Position numbers and translations under genes: made by a program | From: Chlamydiota bacterium | GTDB lineage: Bacteria; Auribacterota; UBA3054; B51-G9 | Length of the DNA: 8,464 nucleotides | Reading direction: 5' to 3' | Assembly (NCBI GenBank): GCA_030596365.1 | Contig: JAUVKG010000095.1 | Location: forward strand, 1 to 8,464 | The notes under the pieces: generated by a model | The model's input: the letters and a program-made list of their open reading frames with translations, nothing else | Database searches by the model: none | Told to the model about the DNA's origin: nothing | Shown: positions 1-4,698 of the stretch, in pieces | How positions within the stretch are numbered: the stretch's first letter is position 1 | Layout of the letters: every line of letters starts with the position of its first letter

Positions 1-2398
1 ACTCCCCCCCATAATGCACCCATTTTTTAGACAACCATAATTGAAATATTGTTAATCCAAAAACAATTATGAATAAAAACCATGCCATCGCTGACGCGCT
101 TCCCATTTCAAGATATCTAAACGCGGTATTAAATAAATGATAAACATAAAACATAGTAGAATTCATCGGACCGCCCTGAGTCATAATATACGATTGCGCG
201 AAGATTTGAAAAGTGGCAATTAAGCCCATAATCAAATTAAAAAATATGTATGGCGACAGCATAGGGATAGTAATATTAATAAATTTTGACCATACACCCG
301 CACCGTCAACTTCAGCAGCTTCATACAAATGTTCCGGTATACCTTTAAGCCCTGCGAGCCAGATAATCATCCCAGCGCCAACGCCCCATAATCCCATAAT
401 TATGAGAGAAGGTTTACTCCACACAATATCCTGCAGCCATGATGGTCCTGCGATACCAAAAAAACCAAGAAATTCATTTAGCAAACCACTTGTCGGATTA
501 AAAATCCACATCCACAAAATTGAGGAAGCTACCGCGGGAACAATAGCCGGCAAATAAAATAAAGTGCGATAAAAAGTCATTCCCTTTAATTTTAAATCCA
601 ATAAAAGCGCGATAGTAAGTCCTGCTACCAAACCAAGCGGGACGCCGATAACCATATAAATAGTATTCCGGAAAGCTTTCCAAAAGATAGGGTCCTGTGT
701 GAAAATCCATTTATAATTTTCGAAACCGACCCATCGAGCCGGATTCAAAATATCATATTGGCAAAAGCTGATAATAATAGAAAAGAGGATTGGTCCGCCG
801 GTAAAAATTGCGAATCCGATTATCCATGGCGAAGCGCAAATTATACCTTCGTACCATTGTTTAGAGAAATAATTTTTATCTGTTACGAAAAATAAATTCC
901 AAAAGATTACAAACAAAAATAAAATAAAAAGAACACTGATATATGCAATAACCAGCCATTTCCACTTTATAATTTTGCCTGTTGAAGGATTATGAACTCT
1001 ATCAAGAGCTTTTTGAACTACCTTTGTAGATTCATCAAGCGATTCCTTGGCAGAAGGATATTTATGGTAAACAGCTTTTTCATAAGCAATAACATGCTGA
1101 GTCCACAGTAATTGACCGACGGGAGTAACTGGTCTGTATTTCGAGTGGCGCAGTAAATCTACAGCGAGTCTGTATCCTTGTTTAAACGGCTCACCCAACT
1201 GGTGATTATTGAGGACATATTTTTGATAAGCGTATTCATTCAATTCATTTTCAAATTCTAATGAAGGAATATAAACTTTACCCTGACTCGCACTGTTTTC
1301 CGAATCTTCCGCCATGAGCATTTTTTTAGCTTTTAGCGAAGAAAGCCATCTGATCAATTTCCAGGAATCGTCTTTGTTTTTAGATGTGCTTGGAATTGAG
1401 TAGCACCATCCTCCAAGCCATGTAATAGGCTTAATACCTTTTTTAAGCCTGCTTTCAGGCATAGGAGCCGAAGCAGTACCGAAATTCATATTTGGTTTAT
1501 AAGCAGCGATAGCTCGTAGAAAATCGCAAATATCGATTTTCATTGCAATTTTACCGGTTAAAAAAGGATCAAGTTCAGCAGCCTGAAAAGAAGATTGAAA
1601 AGCAGAAACTTTTTTTACACCACCAAGTTTATCATAAATCCTTACCATGAATTCCAGAGCGCCAACTGTTTCCGGGCTGTTTAAAGTACAAGTTTTCCCA
1701 TCAGGGCTTATAAATTCCGCGCCGTTTTGCCATGCGTATAAATACAACCAACTGTTACCAAACATTGGAGCAAAACCGAGCTGCTTTATTCTATCTTTGG
1801 TATTTTTTTTAGTTAGTTTTATTGCATACTCTTCGAGTTCTTTCCATGTTTCCGGAGGTTTAGCATTACCGTTTTTATCAACCAAACCTTCTCGAATAAG
1901 CAAGTCTTTATTATAATAAAGTATTCTATCATCCACTTTTACAGGAATGCCGTAAATATTATTTTTGTAAATTACTTCATCGAGAGCCTGTTGAACAACA
2001 TTATTAGTACTAACCGGATAAGCAATATTTGTTTTTCCGGTATCCTCATCAAGAAATTTATTTAAACTTTCAAAAGCGCCTCGTGATGCCCATTCGATAA
2101 TTGCATTTCTCGCAAACATAATAATGTCAGGAGAAGCATCACCTGCGACACTGCATAAAAAGCGCTGTGGATCAGCGGTCATATTTCTCGAAGCGCTTTG
2201 CCCTATAATAATTTTGTATTGAGGATTTTCTTTTTCAAAATAATCCAGCACAGGCTGCATTTGAAGAAAAAGATTTCCCGGTGCCCACAAAATAAGTTCG
2301 GTAACATCTTTTTTGGTTTTCTCGCTCCGTAAAGGATAAAGAAACCAGAGAAGAAATCCAGCGACTAGAGTAACAATTATAAATTTCCAGAAGTTCAT
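1..2398 (-). CDS. ABC sugar-binding protein fused to MalF-type permease, copy A (stop codon cut by window edge)
   Basis: My translation from the ATG at 2396-2398 stays open to base 2 and gives 799 residues ending KKWVHYGGE. Base 1 matches the first base of the stop codon in copy B, so almost certainly only two bases of the gene are missing. Residues 6-21 form a membrane anchor with no lipobox cysteine. Residues about 30-470 are a family 1 extracellular solute-binding domain (LILWAPGN near the start, WLGGWCYSIP around 327-336). About 481-500 is a second membrane helix. Residues 510-799 are a MalF-like permease with the cytoplasmic EAA loop (EAAEVDGAG, about 693-701), where the ABC ATPase docks. 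It should bind a sugar outside the membrane and help form the translocation channel. It aligns to copy B without gaps, about 77% identical in the binding domain and 89% in the permease. There is no Shine-Dalgarno sequence; short AT repeats abut the start. Substrate unknown. Confidence 0.9.
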   Translation of the reverse strand, partial: MNFWKFIIVTLVAGFLLWFLYPLRSEKTKKDVTELILWAPGNLFLQMQPVLDYFEKENPQYKIIIGQSASRNMTADPQRFLCSVAGDASPDIIMFARNAIIEWASRGAFESLNKFLDEDTGKTNIAYPVSTNNVVQQALDEVIYKNNIYGIPVKVDDRILYYNKDLLIREGLVDKNGNAKPPETWKELEEYAIKLTKKNTKDRIKQLGFAPMFGNSWLYLYAWQNGAEFISPDGKTCTLNSPETVGALEFMVRIYDKLGGVKKVSAFQSSFQAAELDPFLTGKIAMKIDICDFLRAIAAYKPNMNFGTASAPMPESRLKKGIKPITWLGGWCYSIPSTSKNKDDSWKLIRWLSSLKAKKMLMAEDSENSASQGKVYIPSLEFENELNEYAYQKYVLNNHQLGEPFKQGYRLAVDLLRHSKYRPVTPVGQLLWTQHVIAYEKAVYHKYPSAKESLDESTKVVQKALDRVHNPSTGKIIKWKWLVIAYISVLFILFLFVIFWNLFFVTDKNYFSKQWYEGIICASPWIIGFAIFTGGPILFSIIISFCQYDILNPARWVGFENYKWIFTQDPIFWKAFRNTIYMVIGVPLGLVAGLTIALLLDLKLKGMTFYRTLFYLPAIVPAVASSILWMWIFNPTSGLLNEFLGFFGIAGPSWLQDIVWSKPSLIIMGLWGVGAGMIIWLAGLKGIPEHLYEAAEVDGAGVWSKFINITIPMLSPYIFFNLIMGLIATFQIFAQSYIMTQGGPMNSTMFYVYHLFNTAFRYLEMGSASAMAWFLFIIVFGLTIFQLWLSKKWVHYGGE

Positions 2399-2401
2399 AT
2401 A

Positions 2402-2431
2402 AATTTCTAATTTCTAATTGACCTAATTTCT
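2402..2431. repeat. AATTTCT short tandem repeat upstream of copy A
   Basis: AATTTCT occurs at 2402-2408, 2409-2415 and 2425-2431, the last two separated by AATTGACCT. The block begins three bases from the copy A start codon, so it occupies the place where a ribosome-binding site would be. It belongs to the same style of 7-9 base word repeats seen elsewhere in the window. Confidence 0.7.
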
Positions 2432-2454
2432 AAATAAATCCCAAGGCACAATAT

Positions 2455-2486
2455 CCAATTCCCAAATTTGATTTTTGGTTAATTGG
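2455..2486. other. Hairpin in the MalG-copy A gap
   Basis: CCAATT (2455-2460) pairs with AATTGG (2481-2486), and CCAAA (2462-2466) with TTTGG (2474-2478), leaving a seven-base loop and a small internal loop. No U-tract follows on the transcribed strand, so it is not a classical intrinsic terminator. It could be a weak attenuator or an mRNA processing or stability element. The role is inferred. Confidence 0.4.
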
Positions 2487-2496
2487 GTGCTTGTTT

Positions 2497-2532
2497 AGGT
2501 CAATTAGATTAATTAGATCAATTAGGTCAATT
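2497..2532. repeat. Four 9-base AGRTYAATT tandem repeats after the MalG-like gene
   Basis: Four contiguous units: AGGTCAATT, AGATTAATT, AGATCAATT, AGGTCAATT. The block ends three bases before the stop codon of the MalG-like gene (2536-2538), so it starts its 3' untranslated region. Units differ only by transitions at two positions, which suggests an expanded array that later diverged. Confidence 0.8.
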
Positions 2533-2535
2533 TTA

Positions 2536-4221
2536 TTATCCTTTCATGCCGGACAGAGTAATTCCCTGAATGAAATATTTTTGAGCGAAAAAGAAAATTA
2601 TAATAACTGGAAGGGTCATTAGGAAAGAACCTGACATCATCATCCCGAAGTTACCGCCTGCCTGAACGTTAAGTGAAAATAATCCTAGAGAAAGCGGATA
2701 TAAGCGATAATCACTTAAATAGATCAATGGTCCCATGAAATCATTCCAAACACCCATAAAAGTAAAGATAGCTATAGCAGCCATTGTGGGTTTAATCAGC
2801 GGAAGAATAACAAACCAGTAAATTCTAATGAAGCCACAACCATCTATTTTTGCGGAATCTTCAAGATCTTTAGGTATTCCTCTCATAAACTGAACAAGCA
2901 GAAAAATGAAGAACGCGTTTCCACAGAAAGAAAATACCCATAGAGGCTGCAAAGTATTATACCATCCAAACCATTTTATAATAATAAAACTTGGAATCAT
3001 TGTTATTTGAGGAGGTATCATAAGTGTCGCAAGTAAAAGATAAAAACAAATGTTCCGGCCCGGCCATTGCAGTCTCGCGAAAGCATAAGCGACAACAGTA
3101 GAAGAGAAAAGAACGCCGATGATGTTAAGAATTACCAGGAACGCGCTTGTGCTGATATATCTCCAGAAAGGTATATATTTAAAAGTAGAGATATAATTTC
3201 TGGTAAGTTTTCCCCACCAAGCTTGGCTTTGCGAACTTTTTTTAAGATGTAAAGTAACTTTAATTTTATTGTCACCGAAATTGTATTGAGGTCCCTCGTC
3301 CGCGAGTTTTGTTTTCGACCACCTTTTTATTTTAATTTCATCATCCTGATCGCTCGGTACTTGCCATATAATACTGTTCCAATTATAATCAAAGAGATAT
3401 TGAGTTTCCGCAGAAACATATTTTTTGCCACCGCCTTCAAGTTCTACATATAACCTGTTCCACGAATCATCACATCTGAATGCAAGACAATATTGAAGTA
3501 AATTACTGGCAGCGAAGGGCAAAGTAAATTCCGCGTACAAAGAAATTTCGTTTGTATTTTGGAAATTATAATGAATATTAGCATAAGGTAAAGCTTCTTC
3601 ATTACGTTCTTCAATAAAAGCGGCATTTTGGTTAAGAGAAGTCCATAAAGAAGTAATAGCTTCTCCCAATGCAAGATTGTATATCGCCATATTATTATCT
3701 CTCGCTCTGCACAACTGAATTGAAAATCGCCTATAGCATTGATCTAATACATTATTAATCTCGTTTGTTGTAACCGAACGTTGAACTAATTGTTTAGAAG
3801 ATAATGCCGTATTTGTCCAGTAAGATTGCGGGGTAATAGAAACCATTCGTTTCCATACGCCTTCAGCAACTTCATCTTCAGCGATTTGTTTTAAATTTTC
3901 CGGTACTTTTAAATCGATGTTTGTAACAGCGGTATAAATATCCGCAATCAATGCTTTCTTAAGTCTTTCATAATTCTCTTTACTGACATCTTCAGGTTTC
4001 GATGACTTCTTAAACTCTACCAGGTCAATATACGGCGAAATGACAGCCGGAACCGGAGTTCTTGGAAATAAACTTCTTCTTTCTCCAAACATTTCACGAT
4101 CAACTTTTCCACTTGCTGAAATCATCCAGATAAAAGGAAAAGCAAACATAACAGCTAGAGCGATAAGAATGCTATGTTGACCGATTTTAAAGAATATTTT
4201 TTCTATAGTTTTACTTTTCAT
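2536..4221 (-). CDS. MalG-type ABC sugar permease with a large extracytoplasmic insert
   Basis: This 561-residue inner-membrane protein is the second channel subunit of a CUT1-type sugar importer. The MalG features are clear: first helix at 17-36 (FPFIWMISASGK), then YAFARLQWPGRN (379-390), ATLMIPPQITMIPSF (398-412), the EAA-loop equivalent DLEDSAKIDGCG (452-463), WNDFMGPLIYLSD (492-504) and a C-terminus ending SGMKG. MalG proteins are usually about 280 residues; here about 280 extra residues (roughly 58-338) sit in the first outside loop. The first half of the insert is charged and looks helical. The second half (about 212-330) alternates hydrophobic and polar residues like a beta sandwich. 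The insert has two cysteine pairs (162/171, 245/250). I recognise no known domain in it. The EAA loop has DSA in place of EAA. There is no Shine-Dalgarno sequence; a heptamer repeat lies just upstream of the start. It probably pairs with one or both flanking MalF fusions. Confidence 0.92.
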   Translation of the reverse strand: MKSKTIEKIFFKIGQHSILIALAVMFAFPFIWMISASGKVDREMFGERRSLFPRTPVPAVISPYIDLVEFKKSSKPEDVSKENYERLKKALIADIYTAVTNIDLKVPENLKQIAEDEVAEGVWKRMVSITPQSYWTNTALSSKQLVQRSVTTNEINNVLDQCYRRFSIQLCRARDNNMAIYNLALGEAITSLWTSLNQNAAFIEERNEEALPYANIHYNFQNTNEISLYAEFTLPFAASNLLQYCLAFRCDDSWNRLYVELEGGGKKYVSAETQYLFDYNWNSIIWQVPSDQDDEIKIKRWSKTKLADEGPQYNFGDNKIKVTLHLKKSSQSQAWWGKLTRNYISTFKYIPFWRYISTSAFLVILNIIGVLFSSTVVAYAFARLQWPGRNICFYLLLATLMIPPQITMIPSFIIIKWFGWYNTLQPLWVFSFCGNAFFIFLLVQFMRGIPKDLEDSAKIDGCGFIRIYWFVILPLIKPTMAAIAIFTFMGVWNDFMGPLIYLSDYRLYPLSLGLFSLNVQAGGNFGMMMSGSFLMTLPVIIIFFFAQKYFIQGITLSGMKG

Positions 4222-4227
4222 TTTAAA

Positions 4228-4255
4228 TAGTTAATAGTTAATAGTTAATAGTTAA
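4228..4255. repeat. Four perfect TAGTTAA heptamers directly upstream of the MalG-like start
   Basis: Four exact copies of TAGTTAA, starting seven bases from the ATG at 4219-4221, then grading into AAGTTAA and AAGTCT variants up to 4283. The array occupies the translation initiation region and no Shine-Dalgarno sequence is visible, so unit number could change leader length or structure. That effect is inferred. Confidence 0.9.
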
Positions 4256-4286
4256 AAGTTAAAAGTCTAAAGGTCTAAAGTCTATT

Positions 4287-4305
4287 CCCCCTTTCCTAAA
4301 GGGGG
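4287..4305. other. Perfect 8-bp hairpin CCCCCTTT/AAAGGGGG
   Basis: CCCCCTTT (4287-4294), loop CCT, AAAGGGGG (4298-4305), followed by TTAGGGGGATTT. It is a strong stem but has no U-tract on either strand, so it is not an intrinsic terminator by the usual rule. A closely similar shorter hairpin lies at 4489-4502, suggesting a dispersed repeat family. Confidence 0.75.
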
Positions 4306-4343
4306 TTAGGGGGATTTCCAAAAGTCATAAGGTCTAAGGTCAT

Positions 4344-4407
4344 AAGGTCTAAAGGTCTAAAGGTCTAAAGGTCTAAAGGTCTAAAGGTCTAAAGGTCTAA
4401 AGGTCTA
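4344..4407. repeat. Eight perfect tandem AAGGTCTA octamers
   Basis: Eight uninterrupted identical 8-base units cover 64 bases. Imperfect AAGGTCT and AAGGTCATAAGGTCT forms precede it from about 4329, and AGGTCTTAAGGAC follows. It is the most homogeneous array in the window and so the one most likely to have changed length recently by replication slippage. It lies 123-186 bases upstream of the MalG-like start codon. Confidence 0.95.
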
Positions 4408-4410
4408 AGG

Positions 4411-4449
4411 TCTTAAGGACTATAAGGACTATAAGGACTTAAAAGACAT
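4411..4449. repeat. TATAAGGAC 9-base degenerate repeats
   Basis: The words CTTAAGGAC, TATAAGGAC, TATAAGGAC and TTAAAAGAC follow one another directly. The 9-base word resembles the neighbouring AAGGTCTA octamer (shared AAGG core), suggesting one array drifted into another by small unit changes. Confidence 0.65.
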
Positions 4450-4454
4450 ATTTT

Positions 4455-4481
4455 CTCCCATAACTCCCATATCTCCCATTT
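4455..4481. repeat. Three CTCCCAT repeats at 9-base spacing
   Basis: CTCCCAT at 4455-4461, 4464-4470 and 4473-4479, each followed by a variable dinucleotide (AA, AT, TT). A distinct word from the neighbouring arrays. Confidence 0.75.
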
Positions 4482-4488
4482 ATTATTT

Positions 4489-4502
4489 CCCCTTTGAAGG
4501 GG
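4489..4502. other. Second G/C-run hairpin CCCCTT/AAGGGG
   Basis: CCCCTTTGAAGGGG is a near-palindrome: CCCCTT pairs with AAGGGG around a TG centre. It closely resembles the hairpin at 4287-4305, and both are followed by GGAT or GGGGGAT. No U-tract follows on either strand. Confidence 0.55.
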
Positions 4503-4516
4503 GATGTTCTTTACTT

Positions 4517-4540
4517 TAACATGACCATGAGTACATGTTA
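4517..4540. other. 7-bp inverted repeat TAACATG/CATGTTA
   Basis: TAACATG (4517-4523) and CATGTTA (4534-4540) are exact reverse complements separated by ten bases. The size and spacing could suit a dimeric regulator's operator or a small RNA stem. No regulator gene is visible and the assignment is speculative. Confidence 0.35.
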
Positions 4541-4549
4541 CTTCGTTAG

Positions 4550-4603
4550 GCTTATTTCTTCCGCGAGCGCCTACGGCCTCGGGACAAGTTGTTGCTTATT
4601 TCT
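4550..4603. repeat. GC-rich hairpin flanked by 10-base direct repeats
   Basis: GCTTATTTCT occurs at 4550-4559 and again at 4594-4603. Between them lies a GC-rich stem at 4564-4581: CGAG, bulged C, GCC, loop TAC, GGC, CTCG. The composition contrasts sharply with the AT-rich surroundings. The arrangement resembles a very small inserted element with a target-site duplication or a repeat-bounded palindrome. It has no coding capacity. Confidence 0.5.
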
Positions 4604-4614
4604 CTGTTTAATTT

Positions 4615-4698
4615 GGATTACGGATTACGGACCACGGATCACGGATTACGGACCACGGATCACGGATCACGGACCACGGATCACTGATCACGGATTTA
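4615..4698. repeat. Twelve-unit GGATYAC heptamer array containing the copy B stop codon
   Basis: Twelve contiguous 7-base units: GGATTAC, GGACCAC and GGATCAC variants at 4615-4684, then TGATCAC (4685-4691) and GGATTTA (4692-4698). The last three bases, TTA, are the reverse of the TAA stop codon of copy B, so the array starts exactly at the end of that gene. Units differ by C/T changes at two positions. Read on the plus strand it gives a repeating ITDYGPR-like peptide, which I regard as spurious. Confidence 0.9.

Larger units (their letters stand above)
2416..2532. repeat. 13-bp inverted repeat bracketing the MalG-copy A gap
   Basis: AATTGACCTAATT at 2416-2428 is the exact reverse complement of AATTAGGTCAATT at 2520-2532. 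The arms lie near the two ends of the 137-base gap and embed in the direct-repeat blocks. A long stem could form in the transcript between the two genes, enclosing the smaller hairpin at 2455-2486. The arms are AT-rich, so this may simply be the repeat word occurring in both orientations. Confidence 0.6.
4222..4695. other. 474-base repeat-packed gap between copy B and the MalG-like gene
   Basis: No credible gene lies here. From low to high coordinates it contains TAGTTAA heptamers, a G/C-run hairpin, a perfect AAGGTCTA octamer array, TATAAGGAC-type 9-mers, a CTCCCAT block, a second G/C-run hairpin, a TAACATG/CATGTTA inverted repeat, a GC-rich hairpin between 10-base direct repeats, and a GGATYAC heptamer array. 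On the transcribed strand TAGACCTT and GTGATCC words place stop codons in all frames. I see no convincing promoter or U-tract terminator, so whether the two flanking genes are cotranscribed is open. Confidence 0.8.

Noticed and set aside
213..557. Plus-strand 114-codon frame, with a similar frame at 4910-5254
   Set aside because: Both are antisense to the permease domains. Their similarity to each other follows from the duplication of the real gene, not from coding function.
498..710. Minus-strand 70-codon frame, with a counterpart at 5195-5407
   Set aside because: Out-of-frame reading inside the permease domains, conserved between copies only because the true frame is.
2500..2532. Sigma-70 promoter for copy A using TTGACC as a -35 box on the minus strand
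   Set aside because: The TTGACC is part of the AGGTCAATT repeat word, and the best -10 candidate at correct spacing (TCTAAT) is weak. There is not enough support to call it.
4287..4320. Rho-independent terminator downstream of copy B
   Set aside because: The stem is strong, but no U-tract follows on the minus strand, and it lies about 390 bases past the stop codon within repeats.
4344..4449. CRISPR array
   Set aside because: Units are 7-9 bases with no spacers and there are no cas genes. These are simple tandem repeats.
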